A stretch of DNA of 64,000 nucleotides from Pseudomonas sp. GL-B-19 (GCF_019956415.1 NZ_JAHBDK010000031.1:218983-282982); one strand, 5' to 3'. Positions 17,533-27,177 are shown, counted from the first letter of the stretch. Notes: generated from the letters alone by a model not told the origin. A program made the numbers and translations.

Positions 17533-17548
17533 CTGTATTTATATACAG
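17533..17548 (-). promoter_or_regulatory. LexA (SOS) box of yebG
   Basis: CTGTATTTATATACAG matches the CTG-N10-CAG LexA consensus with an AT-rich core and near-perfect symmetry, just upstream of yebG. Confidence 0.85.
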
Positions 17549-17637
17549 CGAAAAGGATAAGCGAATCCCTGCGTTTTGGGTAGTGGCTTTTTAATGTAGA
17601 CCGAAATTGGCGTTTGTCAGCTAAACCGCGGCGCTCC

Positions 17638-17720
17638 CTTCGCGAGCAGGCTCGCTCCCACAAGGATCACCGATAACCTGTAGGAGCCGGCGGTGCGACG
17701 ATTCGACTTGCCCGCGATGG
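17638..17720. repeat. REP element plus a disrupted REP
   Basis: A REP half (GCGAGCAGGCTCGCTCCCAC) at 17643-17662 is followed at 17679-17720 by a REP of the TAGGAGCCGG..TTGCCCGCGATGG type that is interrupted by about 15 foreign bases. The 17490-17861 gap holds only this, the LexA box and the psiE upstream region. Confidence 0.7.
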
Positions 17721-17861
17721 CGTCAGTGAAAGCACTACAAAAGTGTCCAGCAACAACTCATCACCATCTCACCCAAAGCCTCTGGCCTTTTTTCTGCATG
17801 CAGAACAACCGTCACGTCCATCCCGCATCATCCGCTCAAACCGAGCTAAGGAAGCATCATC

Positions 17862-18362
17862 GTGAAAATCAACTGGGCCGAGAACCTGCGGCAGAACGTG
17901 CATCAACTGGCCGAGTCCCTGGGCAACCTGTTCGTCGAGACTTTCCACTACCTGGCGCTGTTCGCCATTGGTGCAGTGACCGCGTGGGCTGCGGTGATGG
18001 AATTTCTGGGGATGATCGAGGCAGGACACATCAAGATCGACGACATCTTGCTGCTGTTCATCTACCTGGAATTGGGGGCGATGGTCGGAATTTATTTCAA
18101 GACCAATCACATGCCGGTGCGATTCCTGATTTACGTGGCGATCACCGCATTGACGCGGCTGCTGATCTCGAATGTCTCGCACCACAACCCGCCGGATGTC
18201 GGGATCATCTACCTGTGCGGCGGGATTTTGCTGCTGGCGTTTTCGATTCTGGTGGTGCGTTACGCCTCGTCGCAATTTCCTTCGGTGAAGATCGAACACC
18301 CGCAACGCAAGGTTGGTGCGGGTTCCAGTGAACATCCCGAAGTGGAGAAAGGCGAGCTTTAA
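17862..18362 (+). CDS. psiE: PsiE-family membrane protein
   Basis: A 166-residue integral membrane protein with four predicted hydrophobic segments (about residues 28-48, 60-78, 86-104, 112-133) and the PsiE fold sequence FHYLALFAIGAVTAWAAVMEF. It starts at GTG 17862 behind AAGGA. The name comes from phosphate-starvation induction in E. coli; I see no convincing Pho box here. Its stop overlaps that of the converging DUF3509 gene by 4 bp. Confidence 0.85.
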   Translation: MKINWAENLRQNVHQLAESLGNLFVETFHYLALFAIGAVTAWAAVMEFLGMIEAGHIKIDDILLLFIYLELGAMVGIYFKTNHMPVRFLIYVAITALTRLLISNVSHHNPPDVGIIYLCGGILLLAFSILVVRYASSQFPSVKIEHPQRKVGAGSSEHPEVEKGEL

Positions 18363-18676
18363 AGCCTGATGGCAGGTCGGTGCTGGCGTTTGAGCGGGGG
18401 CGGCGGCAGGGAGCGATTGTCGCCGTCGGTCATGGTTTCGAGGATGGCCATGGCGCAGTGGCCTTGCTCGATAGCGATGCCGAATTGAATGCTTTGCACC
18501 AGCCGATTGAGGCGTTTGGGGTCATTGCGCTGCTCGGCGCTGATCATGCGTTTGGCGACCACGCGGCCGCCGTTGGAGAGGGTCAGCATGATGCTGCCAT
18601 CCAGACCTTGAATGCTCAGGTTGATCTGGTATTCCGGTGCAAAGGCATCGGTAATAACCTGGAAGGGGTTGTCCAT
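18359..18676 (-). CDS. DUF3509 family protein
   Basis: A 105-residue protein of a Pseudomonas-restricted family, recognisable by MDNPFQVITDAFAPEYQINL and LDGSIMLTLSNGGRVVAKR. No catalytic motif is evident and the function is unknown. It converges on psiE, sharing a TTAA stop overlap. Confidence 0.85.
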   Translation of the reverse strand: MDNPFQVITDAFAPEYQINLSIQGLDGSIMLTLSNGGRVVAKRMISAEQRNDPKRLNRLVQSIQFGIAIEQGHCAMAILETMTDGDNRSLPPPPLKRQHRPAIRL

Positions 18677-18840
18677 GATGCGTCACCGCCTGATTGAACG
18701 TGCAGTTATTGACCGGCCATGATCGGGTTGGTTCGCAACTCCAGACCATCGGCAGATCGCTCGCTGAGGTTTCAACGGTCCTTTTGCCTCACCGGTGACG
18801 TAGCAAGGGGCATGCCGGAAAAATTGTCGAACAATAATCA

Positions 18841-18885
18841 CGGCAAAAAAGCGGCGGGCACGATGGTCCGCCTTCTTTTTGCCGG
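18841..18885. terminator. Probable bidirectional terminator
   Basis: An imperfect hairpin CGGCAAAAAAGCGGCGG / CCGCCTTCTTTTTGCCG with A- and T-rich arms, lying between divergent DUF3509 and the end of sdaA. It probably ends the sdaA transcript. Confidence 0.55.
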
Positions 18886-18952
18886 CCCGTTTCAGGGCAT
18901 GAATGAATAGATGATCGCAGACAGTGCAATCAGACCGATCAACGTCGAAACA

Positions 18953-20329
18953 TCAGCACTCCACCCAGCTCACCGCCAGGCCGCCCCGTGAAGTCTCTTT
19001 GTATTTGTCATGCATGTCGGCGCCGGTATCGCGCATGGTGCGGATCACCCGGTCCAGGGAAATGAAGTGTTTACCGTCGCCGCGCAGGGCCATTTGCGTG
19101 GCGTTGATCGCCTTCACAGCGGCAATCGCATTACGCTCGATGCAAGGCACTTGCACCAGGCCGCCGACCGGGTCGCAGGTCAGGCCGAGGTTGTGCTCCA
19201 GGCCGATTTCGGCAGCGTTTTCCAATTGCTCTGGGGTAGCGCCGAGCACGTCGGCCAGACCGGCGGCGGCCATCGCGCAGGCCGAACCGACTTCGCCCTG
19301 GCAACCGACTTCAGCGCCAGAGATCGAGGCGTTTTTCTTGCACAGAATGCCGACCGCCGCCGCACCCAGAAAGAACGCAACCACGTCATCGTCCGACGCG
19401 TCCGGATTGAATTTCATGTAGTAATGCAGCACCGCCGGAATGATCCCCGCCGCACCGTTGGTCGGTGCCGTGACCATACGCCCGCCCGCCGCGTTTTCCT
19501 CATTCACCGCGAGGGCGAACAGGTTGACCCACTCCATGGCCGACAGGGTGGATGTGATGACATTCGGCTTGCCGATTTCCAACAGGCTGCGGTGCAGTTT
19601 TGCGGCGCGACGCGGAACGTTCAGGCCGCCCGGCAGGATGCCTTCGTGGCGCAGACCTTGTTCGACACACTCGCGCATCACCGACCAGATGTGCAGCAAG
19701 CCCTGGCGGATCTCGGCTTCGCTGCGCCAGGCCAATTCGTTGGCCATCATCAATTCAGAAACCCGCAGGCCGTGCTGATTGCAGAGTCGCAGCAATTCGG
19801 CAGCGCTGGAGAAATCGTACGGCAGCACCACATCACTGCTGGGCGCAATGCCGGACTCGGCTTGCGCCGCTTCGACGATGAAACCGCCGCCGATCGAGTA
19901 GTGCGTTTGCTCGTAGAGTTCGCCGGTTTCACCGAAGGCGGTCAGAGACATCGCGTTGGGGTGGTAGGGCAGGCTCTCGTCCAGCAGCAGGAGATCGCGC
20001 TGCCAGTTGAAGGCGATGGTCGTTTTGCCGGCCAGGGACAATTCGCCGGTTTCACGCAGGGTCTGGATGCGGCTGTCGATAGACGTGGGGTCGATGCTGT
20101 CCGGCCATTCGCCCATCAGGCCCATGACACAGGCACGGTCGGTCGCGTGGCCGACGCCGGTGGCGGAAAGCGAGCCATACAAGCGGATTTCCACCCGGCG
20201 TACGGCGTCCAGCAAACCTTGGTCCATCAATGCCTGGGCGAAGGTCGCAGCCGCGCGCATCGGGCCGACGGTGTGGGAACTGGACGGACCGATGCCAACT
20301 TTGAAGAGATCGAAAACACTGATAGCCAT
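18953..20329 (-). CDS. sdaA: L-serine ammonia-lyase (Fe-S)
   Basis: A 458-residue single-chain L-serine dehydratase, converting L-serine to pyruvate and ammonia with a [4Fe-4S] cluster. The beta domain starts [14 protein letters not shown] (residues 14-27). The cluster cysteines lie in the alpha domain, in [21 protein letters not shown] and [21 protein letters not shown] 20329 gives the conserved [14 protein letters not shown] start. A divergent LysR gene 135 bp away is a candidate regulator. Confidence 0.95.
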   Translation of the reverse strand: MAISVFDLFKVGIGPSSSHTVGPMRAAATFAQALMDQGLLDAVRRVEIRLYGSLSATGVGHATDRACVMGLMGEWPDSIDPTSIDSRIQTLRETGELSLAGKTTIAFNWQRDLLLLDESLPYHPNAMSLTAFGETGELYEQTHYSIGGGFIVEAAQAESGIAPSSDVVLPYDFSSAAELLRLCNQHGLRVSELMMANELAWRSEAEIRQGLLHIWSVMRECVEQGLRHEGILPGGLNVPRRAAKLHRSLLEIGKPNVITSTLSAMEWVNLFALAVNEENAAGGRMVTAPTNGAAGIIPAVLHYYMKFNPDASDDDVVAFFLGAAAVGILCKKNASISGAEVGCQGEVGSACAMAAAGLADVLGATPEQLENAAEIGLEHNLGLTCDPVGGLVQVPCIERNAIAAVKAINATQMALRGDGKHFISLDRVIRTMRDTGADMHDKYKETSRGGLAVSWVEC

Positions 20330-20464
20330 GCTAAAGCCTATACACGCAATGGGAGAGAAATCGCTGCCATTTTTGTAGGACAAGCGCAATGTCGGCGATA
20401 CTGACAACCTCGGTCCTACGTGACCAACGAAACTTCCTAAGACAGCCTTTAGCAGGACTAAACG

Positions 20465-21412
20465 ATGAGCCGTCAATTGCATGCCCAGACCTATGTCTGG
20501 CTGCACGTGTTTTCCTGTGCCGCGCGGCACTTGTCGTTCACCCGTTGCGCCGAAGAACTGCACATCACGCCGGGGGCGGTCAGTCAGCAAATTCGGCAGC
20601 TGGAAGAGCGTTTGGGCTTTCGCCTGTTTCACCGTCGTGCCCGGGGTGTGGAACTGAGCGCTGAAGGCCAGCGCCTGGCCATTACGGTCAACGAGGCTTA
20701 CGGCAGCATCGATGCAGAGTTGCGCCGTCTGGACGCCGGAATGATCAGCGGAATTTTGCGAGTACGCTCGATTCCGTCATTCCTGAGCAAATGGCTGACC
20801 CCGCGCCTGCCACGCTTGCAGCAGCGCTTTCCGGACATTCAGTTGCGCCTGGTGGCCGAGGACAGCAGCGTGCCGCTGCACGAGGGCGACTTCGATTTGG
20901 CCATCGACCTGAACGATGGCAGCTACCCCGGCCTGTTATCCACAGCCTTGCTCGACGAGCAGATCTTCCCGGTCTGTGCCCCAAGCCTGCTACGAGGCCG
21001 ACCGCCGCTACATGGTCCGGCGGATCTGATGCATTTCCCGTTGTTGCACGACATCACCGCCTGGCGCGGCAGCTATGAATACGCGGAATGGGAGTTCTAT
21101 CTCGATGCCATTGGCTTCGAGGGTGCTGACGTGCGACGCGGGCATACCTTCAATCGCAATCACCTGACCATCGAAGCGGCCATTGCCGGGATGGGCGTGG
21201 CGATTGCACGCCGCACGTTGCTCAACGATGAGCTGGAACGGGGGGCATTGATCGTGCCGTTCGGGTTGGCGGTGCCCAATCACAAGCGCTACATGTTGCT
21301 GTATGCGCCGGGGGCTTTGAGCCATCCGGGCGTGCGCGCGGTGCATGACTGGCTGGTGGAGGAAGCGGTGATCTTTCGAAGTTTGCATCCGCTGGCAGAG
21401 CAACAGATGTGA
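20465..21412 (+). CDS. LysR-family (GcvA-type) regulator
   Basis: A 315-residue LysR regulator: HTH at about residues 22-45 ([20 protein letters not shown]) and a GcvA-like effector domain ([42 protein letters not shown]). It is divergent from sdaA, so serine catabolism is the likely target; effector unknown. Confidence 0.85.
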   Translation: MSRQLHAQTYVWLHVFSCAARHLSFTRCAEELHITPGAVSQQIRQLEERLGFRLFHRRARGVELSAEGQRLAITVNEAYGSIDAELRRLDAGMISGILRVRSIPSFLSKWLTPRLPRLQQRFPDIQLRLVAEDSSVPLHEGDFDLAIDLNDGSYPGLLSTALLDEQIFPVCAPSLLRGRPPLHGPADLMHFPLLHDITAWRGSYEYAEWEFYLDAIGFEGADVRRGHTFNRNHLTIEAAIAGMGVAIARRTLLNDELERGALIVPFGLAVPNHKRYMLLYAPGALSHPGVRAVHDWLVEEAVIFRSLHPLAEQQM

Positions 21413-21625
21413 ACAATTGTTACAAAGAAGCGAGCGGACCCAACTCCCGACCTTAACAGCGCTTTTGCTCGTTGTCCGGGTTTTTTTGCTAATCCATATT
21501 TATCTTTTTTTAGGGGTTGAAATGTTCTGCGCACAGACCGATTGTGTAAGTAAGAGGTCACGGTGATGACGCCCAAGGGCTAGCCGAAGGGCCTCTCGCG
21601 AGCTAGCTGAAATAAGGGATGAACT

Positions 21626-22033
21626 ATGCAAATCCAAGTCAACAGCGATAACCATATTCAAAGCAGCATCCGACTGGAGGAGTGGGTACGTACTACCATT
21701 GAGAGCACGCTCGAACGTTATGAAGAGGACCTGACCCGCGTCGAGGTTCACCTGCGGGACGAAAACGGCGACAAGCCCGGACCGCATGACATCCGCTGCC
21801 AATTGGAAGCGAGGCCAAAAGGCCACCAACCGATTTCTGTCACCCATAAAGCCGCCAATCTGGAACTGGCGATCGACGGTGCGGCCGAAAAACTCGAACA
21901 TGCACTGGAACACCTGTTCGGCAAACTGCGGGGCAAACCACGTGCCGCGGTGGTGCCGTTCGAGCGAGCCGCAGCCGATGCGCTGCTGGAAGACGAGTTT
22001 CTCGAAAACGAACAGGCTGCACAGAACGGCTGA
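21626..22033 (+). CDS. HPF/RaiA-family ribosome-associated protein
   Basis: A 135-residue protein with the sigma-54 modulation/S30EA fold (MQIQVNSDNHIQ..., RVEVHLRDENGDKPGPHD, KPRAAVV). Family members bind the 30S subunit and protect idle ribosomes. It lacks the C-terminal dimerisation domain of long HPF, and the sequence is acidic. It stands alone, not beside rpoN, and is therefore a second, accessory member. Confidence 0.8.
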   Translation: MQIQVNSDNHIQSSIRLEEWVRTTIESTLERYEEDLTRVEVHLRDENGDKPGPHDIRCQLEARPKGHQPISVTHKAANLELAIDGAAEKLEHALEHLFGKLRGKPRAAVVPFERAAADALLEDEFLENEQAAQNG

Positions 22034-22066
22034 CGCCGATTCACTTTTATCTTTCCACCACTGACA

Positions 22067-22098
22067 ACGGGCCTGCTGATGCAGGCCCGTTCTTGTTT
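22067..22098 (+). terminator. Terminator after the HPF-like gene
   Basis: A 10-bp perfect stem ACGGGCCTGC-TGAT-GCAGGCCCGT followed by TCTTGTTT. Confidence 0.8.
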
Positions 22099-22119
22099 CA
22101 GGAGGAGCGTCATCGTTCA

Positions 22120-22167
22120 TCGCGAGCAGGAATTTCAATGTGGGAGCGAGCCTGCTCGCGATGGCGG
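22120..22167. repeat. REP pair with very short spacer
   Basis: A truncated inverted REP (TCATCGCGAGCAGG) directly followed by GTGGGAGCGAGCCTGCTCGCGATGG, between the HPF-like gene and the AraC gene. Confidence 0.75.
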
Positions 22168-22194
22168 CATGACAGGCACCGACTATCTTCAGGA

Positions 22195-23070
22195 TTACCG
22201 CAAAAACGCCTGCCGATACTCCCCTGGCGTCCCACCCAACGCCTGCCGAAACCGATTGGTGAAATGGCTGGCACTGGCAAACCCGCACGCCAATGCAATC
22301 TCCCCCAACGGCTGCGACGTCAAACGCAATAACTCCTGCGCCCGGCTCAGTCTGCGTGCCAGTACATATTGATGCGGCGGCAAGCCAAAACTCTCCCTGA
22401 ACATCCGCGCAAAGTGGTATTCCGACAACGCGCACAGCGCGGCTAGTTGCCCAAGGCTGATGGCCTCGGCCAACTGGTTATCGATGAAGTCCACCAACTG
22501 CCGCCGTTGATGCGCCGCCAATCCACCCTTGAGCCGCAATCCCTCGCGCATGCCCACTTGGCCAAGTAAAACGTGGCTGAGCATTTCGTGGGCCAGGCTG
22601 CTCGTGAGCAGGCGTTCGCCGGGTTCGTCCCAGTTGAGGGTGAGCATGTGCCGAAAGCGTCGCGCCTGCGCCGGATCGTCGAGAAAGGTCCCTTCGCGCA
22701 ATTGCAGTTCGCGGGGTTCGCGGTCCAGCAGCGTGACGCAGCCGAGGGCGAATTGTTCGGGGCTGAAATACAGGTGGGCCAGGCGAATGTCGCCGTTGAT
22801 CACCCAGCCCGATTGATGCTCGGCGGGCAGGATGCACAGCTTGTCCGGGCCGCCCTTGGTGCCGGGCTGATCGCGGCGAAAGGTGCCGGTGCCGCCAGCG
22901 ATGTAACACGACAGCGTGTGGTGGCTCGGCGCTTCGTAGTCCTGGGCGTCGTGGTGGTTGCTCCACAAGGCTGCAGCCATGCCGTCACCGAGTTCGGCGC
23001 TGTGCTCCAGGCGAGCATTGGGCGAACGGTTAAGGGCTTGAAAGACTTGCAGGGTTTCCAGTGCGGGCAT
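22195..23070 (-). CDS. AraC-family regulator
   Basis: A 291-residue protein with an N-terminal cupin-like sensing part and two C-terminal HTHs: SLGQLAALCALSEYHFARMF (about 206-225) and PLGEIALACGFASASHFTNRF (about 253-273). It faces the EamA exporter gene across a region containing a duplicated 25-bp motif, and probably controls that exporter. Confidence 0.88.
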   Translation of the reverse strand: MPALETLQVFQALNRSPNARLEHSAELGDGMAAALWSNHHDAQDYEAPSHHTLSCYIAGGTGTFRRDQPGTKGGPDKLCILPAEHQSGWVINGDIRLAHLYFSPEQFALGCVTLLDREPRELQLREGTFLDDPAQARRFRHMLTLNWDEPGERLLTSSLAHEMLSHVLLGQVGMREGLRLKGGLAAHQRRQLVDFIDNQLAEAISLGQLAALCALSEYHFARMFRESFGLPPHQYVLARRLSRAQELLRLTSQPLGEIALACGFASASHFTNRFRQALGGTPGEYRQAFLR

Positions 23071-23133
23071 GATCGCTCTCCAACGCCTTGCATCCTACTC
23101 TGTAGACGTTGGCCTGCCAGCCTCTGCGCTGAC

Positions 23134-23158
23134 AAAAGCGCAAGATTATGCAAGTGCG
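23134..23158. repeat. 25-bp direct repeat, copy 1
   Basis: AAAAGCGCAAGATTATGCAAGTGCG. It recurs with one mismatch at 23915-23939. The copies bracket an AT-rich segment carrying a gene of unknown function. Confidence 0.8.
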
Positions 23159-23293
23159 CAGATATGTCAGATTCTTCAGTACCTCGAGTAATTTGTTTTT
23201 TTTAATCTAAAAAACTGTCAGAAGTGTCAGTTGTTTCAAGAGGCTGAAATACTTATTTTGCCTGCTCTATTAATAACTTATCGGGTGTGCACA

Positions 23294-23806
23294 ATGTCGA
23301 CTGACTCAGTGAATGAAATTGTTAGTTTCTGGACAGAGCGCTTTGATCGGATTGAACCCGGATCTCATCACTCACAAGAGTTGGAGTATTTTAAGATCGA
23401 AGCAAGTCCCACATTGGAAAATATTACAAGTACGTTTTTATGCAGAGAAGCCAGGTCGGAGGAAGTTGTCGCTGGCTGGGTAAAGGGAAATGTTATTGAT
23501 TTTTCCGGTGATCCTGTTACTGAAGGGCTGGATTTGGAGCTCCGGATTACTCTAAAACGTAAAGAATTAAAGTCGCGTATCTTGCGAGTTAGGTTTTACT
23601 TGAAGGACACGGCCGTGGTTCAGTTTTTCTCTCAAACAGATGATCGTTTTCTGGGGGAGGTCAATGCGACGCCGGGTATAGTTGATTTTACAGTGCCTGA
23701 TATTACCAGACATGAAATCGGGCGAGTGTCGATATATTACACAGCCAGCTTTGGAGGGCCGCTTTTGGATACTGTTGAAGGATTTGGCTGGGACCCAACG
23801 GATTGA
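23294..23806 (+). CDS. Hypothetical protein, AT-rich insert
   Basis: A 170-residue acidic protein that I do not recognise (MSTDSVNEIVSFWTERFDRIE...EGFGWDPTD). No signal peptide or membrane segment is visible. The sequence is beta-rich with charged residues (LDLELRITLKRKELKSRILRV). Its codons are distinctly AT-richer than those of its neighbours, suggesting recent transfer. It lies wholly inside the segment bracketed by the 25-bp direct repeats, splitting what is usually a compact AraC/EamA divergent pair. ATG 23294 is preferred; an upstream in-frame ATG (23231) would add a hydrophobic stretch. Confidence 0.6.
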   Translation: MSTDSVNEIVSFWTERFDRIEPGSHHSQELEYFKIEASPTLENITSTFLCREARSEEVVAGWVKGNVIDFSGDPVTEGLDLELRITLKRKELKSRILRVRFYLKDTAVVQFFSQTDDRFLGEVNATPGIVDFTVPDITRHEIGRVSIYYTASFGGPLLDTVEGFGWDPTD

Positions 23807-23914
23807 GTCTGGGCACTGGAATCTATGGATGCCGTTTGATGCTCACTGTTGACGGCATTCATTTGTGGCATTGACCGCCACACGACGTTCCGATGTCGCT
23901 GCCCCCCCAATCTA

Positions 23915-23939
23915 AAAAGCGCAAGTTTATGCAAGTGCG
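23915..23939. repeat. 25-bp direct repeat, copy 2
   Basis: AAAAGCGCAAGTTTATGCAAGTGCG lies 48 bp before the EamA start and may also be a regulator binding site. Confidence 0.8.
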
Positions 23940-23986
23940 ATACAAGCCAGCGCAGGACACTGAACCTCTATTGAGGAGTGTTTGCC

Positions 23987-24889
23987 ATGAACCTGTCGTT
24001 GTACTTGCTGACTGTGCTGATCTGGGGCACCACTTGGATTGCCTTGAAATGGCAGCTGGGCGTAGTGGCGATTCCGGTATCGATTGTCTATCGCTTCGGT
24101 CTCGCGGCGTTGGTGCTGTTTGCCCTGCTGCTGTTGAGTCGGCGCCTGCAAGTGATGAACCGTCGCGGGCATTTGATCTGCCTGGCGCAAGGGTTGTGCC
24201 TGTTCTGCGTCAACTTCATGTGCTTCCTGACCGCCAGCCAGTGGATTCCCAGCGGTTTGGTCGCCGTGGTGTTTTCTACCGCCACCCTGTGGAACGCACT
24301 GAATGCGCGGGTGTTCTTCGGCCAGAAAATCGCCCGCAACGTGCTGATGGGTGGCGCTCTGGGCTTGTTCGGGCTTGGCTTGTTGTTCTGGCCTGAACTG
24401 GCCGGACACACCGCCAGCCCGCAAACCTTGCTCGGCCTGGGCCTGGCGCTGCTCGGAACCCTGTGCTTCTCGGCGGGCAACATGTTGTCGAGCCTGCAAC
24501 AGAAAGCCGGGCTGAAGCCGCTGACCACCAACGCCTGGGGCATGGCCTATGGTGCGGCAATGTTGTCGGTGTGGTGCCTGGTCAAAGGCATTCCGTTCGA
24601 CATCGAATGGAGTTCGCGTTACATCGGCTCACTGCTGTACCTGGTCATTCCGGGCTCAGTGATTGGTTTCACCGCTTACCTGACACTGGTCGGTCGCATG
24701 GGGCCAGAGCGCGCGGCGTATTGCACCGTGTTGTTCCCGGTGGTGGCGCTGAACGTCTCGGCGTTTGTCGAAGGCTATCAATGGACCGCACCGGCACTGG
24801 TCGGTTTGGTGTTGGTGATGTTGGGCAACGTGCTGGTGTTTCGTAAGCCCAAGGCGCCGATGGCGCAAGGCACTGGCAAGCTCGCTTGA
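23987..24889 (+). CDS. EamA/DMT-family exporter
   Basis: A 300-residue inner-membrane protein with about ten hydrophobic helices in two EamA repeats, starting MNLSLYLLTVLIWGTTWIAL. GAGGAG precedes ATG 23987. The family exports small metabolites or amino acids; substrate unknown. A divergent AraC regulator lies nearby. Confidence 0.88.
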   Translation: MNLSLYLLTVLIWGTTWIALKWQLGVVAIPVSIVYRFGLAALVLFALLLLSRRLQVMNRRGHLICLAQGLCLFCVNFMCFLTASQWIPSGLVAVVFSTATLWNALNARVFFGQKIARNVLMGGALGLFGLGLLFWPELAGHTASPQTLLGLGLALLGTLCFSAGNMLSSLQQKAGLKPLTTNAWGMAYGAAMLSVWCLVKGIPFDIEWSSRYIGSLLYLVIPGSVIGFTAYLTLVGRMGPERAAYCTVLFPVVALNVSAFVEGYQWTAPALVGLVLVMLGNVLVFRKPKAPMAQGTGKLA

Positions 24890-24916
24890 AAGGCTTGGGA
24901 CGAGCGTTGAGGCCAC

Positions 24917-25426
24917 TCAGCGCTCGGTCCTGAGGGCTACGAATATCATCAGCGGAAGTATGAAATCGACAATATGCCGAGCCCAGTCCTTGGCGTTCCA
25001 GACTTGTGATTCGTCCATGTTGAACCATTCGACACCGATCACTTGCAAACAGACGTAATAGACAAATATGGCGATCAGTAATCCGATGATTGAAAACTTT
25101 TTGGCCTCATGGAAAACCTCGGCAGGGGCGCTTATGTTTCTGTAAAGGTGATAGGCACCTACCAGACAAAAAGCCGTGTAGATAACTTCCAGGGTAATAA
25201 TGAACCAGTAGATCCGGTGGTGGAGCATGGGCGAGGTGATAGCCCTGTAGCTCAGGTTCAGGTTTTCCCGAGTGGTGTCCATGCTCAGGATATGACCGAC
25301 ATATTCATAGTTGGATGAGTAGTCGGTGAAGTTGCTGTACATAACCAAAAGACCAAAAAAGCTTATATAAGCCATTAGTGAAAACTTGCAGTATCTGATG
25401 GTTTTGTCGGTGGTGAGGTTGTTCAA
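24917..25426 (-). CDS. DUF2165 small integral membrane protein
   Basis: A 169-residue protein with four hydrophobic helices (about residues 14-32, 72-93, 107-126, 146-165) and the family features YCKFSLMAYISFFGLLVMYSN and VEWFNMDESQVWN. Function unknown. It converges on the EamA gene. Confidence 0.8.
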   Translation of the reverse strand: MNNLTTDKTIRYCKFSLMAYISFFGLLVMYSNFTDYSSNYEYVGHILSMDTTRENLNLSYRAITSPMLHHRIYWFIITLEVIYTAFCLVGAYHLYRNISAPAEVFHEAKKFSIIGLLIAIFVYYVCLQVIGVEWFNMDESQVWNAKDWARHIVDFILPLMIFVALRTER

Positions 25427-25532
25427 GATCTATGTACTCCATTGCTGTTTTTCCGTAGGGTCGGATAAGTAGTCTGGAGTGTATAGCGCTTAACTTTTTT
25501 TCGTCGCTGGACTGAATTGCAAGTTGTGTAAC

Positions 25533-25567
25533 AAACGGGCAGATACGTTAAAAGTATCTGCCCGTTT
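25533..25567. terminator. Bidirectional terminator downstream of the reductase gene
   Basis: A perfect 14-bp stem AAACGGGCAGATAC / GTATCTGCCCGTTT with a 7-nt loop, just downstream of the reductase stop codon. Confidence 0.75.
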
Positions 25568-25570
25568 TAC

Positions 25571-26545
25571 TTAGCCTTTCCAGACTTGCGGGTTGACCAG
25601 ATCTTGCGGTCGCTCGCCCAGCAAGGCGCTGCGCAGGTTGGCCAACGCGCGATTGGCCATGGCTTCACGGGTTTCGTGAGTGGCAGAACCGATATGCGGC
25701 AATGTCACCGCGTTTTTCAGTTGGAACAGCGGCGACTCGGCCAGCGGTTCTTTTTCGTAGACGTCCAGGCCGGCGCCGCGAATGCGGTTGTTTTGCAGCG
25801 CTTCAATCAGGGCCGGTTCGTCGACGACCGGGCCGCGGGCAATGTTGATCAGGATTGCGCTCGGCTTCATCAGCGCCAGTTCGCGGTGGCTGATCAGGTG
25901 TTTGGTTTTTTCGCTGAGCGGCACGACCAGACAGACGAAGTCGGCTTCGGCCAGCAGTTGATCCAGCGTGCGGAGCTGGGCGCCGAGTTCTTGTTCCAGC
26001 TCGGTCTTGTGGCTGTTACCGCTGTAAATGATCGGCATGTTGAAGCCCAAACGACCGCGACGGGCAATGGCCGCGCCGATGTTGCCCATGCCGACAATGC
26101 CCAGGGTTTTGCCATGCACATCGGTGCCGAACAGCGGTGCGCCGACGGTGGCTTGCCATTGGCCGGCCTTGGTCCAGGCGTCCAGTTCGGCAACGCGTCG
26201 GGCGCTGCTCATCAGCAGGGAGAAAGCCAGGTCGGCGGTGCTTTCGGTGAGTACGTCGGGAGTGTTGGTGAGCATGATCCCGCGTTCGTTGAAGTAGGCA
26301 ACATCGTAGTTGTCGTAGCCGACCGAGACGCTGGAGACCACTTCCAGTTTGGCGGCGTTTTCCAGTTGCGCGCGACCGAGTTTGCGACCGACACCGATCA
26401 AGCCGTGGGCGTGGGGCAGGGCTTCGTTGAATTGGGCATTGATGTCGCCGTTTTTCGGGTTCGGCACGATGACGTCGAAGTCTTGTTGCAGGCGCTCAAC
26501 CATTTCAGGGGTGACGCGGCTGAAGGCGAGGACGGTCTTTTTCAT
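25571..26545 (-). CDS. ghrB: 2-hydroxyacid dehydrogenase (glyoxylate/hydroxypyruvate/2-ketogluconate reductase)
   Basis: A 324-residue D-isomer-specific 2-hydroxyacid dehydrogenase. It has a Rossmann motif GIVGMGNIGAAIARRG and an NADPH-type loop SGNSHKTE after beta-2. The catalytic triad lies in ILINIARGPVVDE (Arg), DVYEKEPLAES (Glu) and LPHIGSATHETR (His). It reduces glyoxylate, hydroxypyruvate or 2-ketogluconate. No kgu genes are adjacent, so ghrB is preferred to kguD. Confidence 0.85.
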   Translation of the reverse strand: MKKTVLAFSRVTPEMVERLQQDFDVIVPNPKNGDINAQFNEALPHAHGLIGVGRKLGRAQLENAAKLEVVSSVSVGYDNYDVAYFNERGIMLTNTPDVLTESTADLAFSLLMSSARRVAELDAWTKAGQWQATVGAPLFGTDVHGKTLGIVGMGNIGAAIARRGRLGFNMPIIYSGNSHKTELEQELGAQLRTLDQLLAEADFVCLVVPLSEKTKHLISHRELALMKPSAILINIARGPVVDEPALIEALQNNRIRGAGLDVYEKEPLAESPLFQLKNAVTLPHIGSATHETREAMANRALANLRSALLGERPQDLVNPQVWKG

Positions 26546-26686
26546 GGGAGGAGGGCTCGTCGGGCGTGGAGAATGCCAAGCACGCTAACATTCTTCCCCG
26601 ACATTGTGCGAGTCCCCGGATTACCGGGCATACCCCATTCAAAACTTTGGGAGTGAGCTTCTGCCGGGGTGTACGCCGTCCAAAAC

Positions 26687-26780
26687 TGTAGGAGTGAGCC
26701 TGCTCGCGATAGCGGTCTGACATTCATATTGATGTCGACTGACACTCCGCCATCGCGAGCAGGCTCACTCCTACAGGGGG
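26687..26780. repeat. REPIN beside DUF6124 copy 1
   Basis: Arms TGTAGGAGTGAGCCTGCTCG and its inverse ending CTCCTACAGGGGG. The loop (26718-26745) is the reverse complement of the loop in the REPIN at 30428-30521. Confidence 0.88.
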
Positions 26781-26799
26781 ATTGGTTTTTGCCGGGGGA

Positions 26800-27177
26800 T
26801 TAGCGGTGTGGCGTGGGTTTGGGTAGTTCGAGGTTATCGAGCATTCGGTTCGCCGCCAGTTCGGCGAGCATGACGATTTGTTGGATTGCCATGGCGGTGT
26901 TGCGGTGCGGGCCTTCCAGATAGCCGGCAAAATCGCTGGCCATCACACTGGCCTGGGCCAGCGATTCACAGGTGTGGGCCAAGAGGTCTTCGTCTCTGAG
27001 ATCGGGTGCAAGCATGAACATCGTGCTTGGCTTGCGGGCCACGGGGGATTTGAGCGCTGAGGGATTGAGGTAGTGATTCAGCGCGCGTTCGGCGGCGTCG
27101 TGGAATTTTTTGGAATCGACGGATTCGTAGGGGGAAACGTCGTCGGTTTCCGGAGGATTCGGAGTTTCTTTAATCAT
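26800..27177 (-). CDS. DUF6124 family protein, copy 1
   Basis: A 125-residue protein (MIKETPNPPETDDVSPYES...) identical to the product of copy 2 at 30542-30919. The family is largely Pseudomonas-specific, soluble and mainly helical; function unknown. ATG 27177 follows AAGGATC; an in-frame TTG lies two codons upstream. It is preceded by a structured leader (27203-27406). Confidence 0.85.
   Translation of the reverse strand: MIKETPNPPETDDVSPYESVDSKKFHDAAERALNHYLNPSALKSPVARKPSTMFMLAPDLRDEDLLAHTCESLAQASVMASDFAGYLEGPHRNTAMAIQQIVMLAELAANRMLDNLELPKPTPHR

Noticed and set aside
17790..17861. Pho box upstream of psiE.
   Set aside because: Only a weak, badly spaced resemblance to CTGTCAT repeats; not good enough to report.
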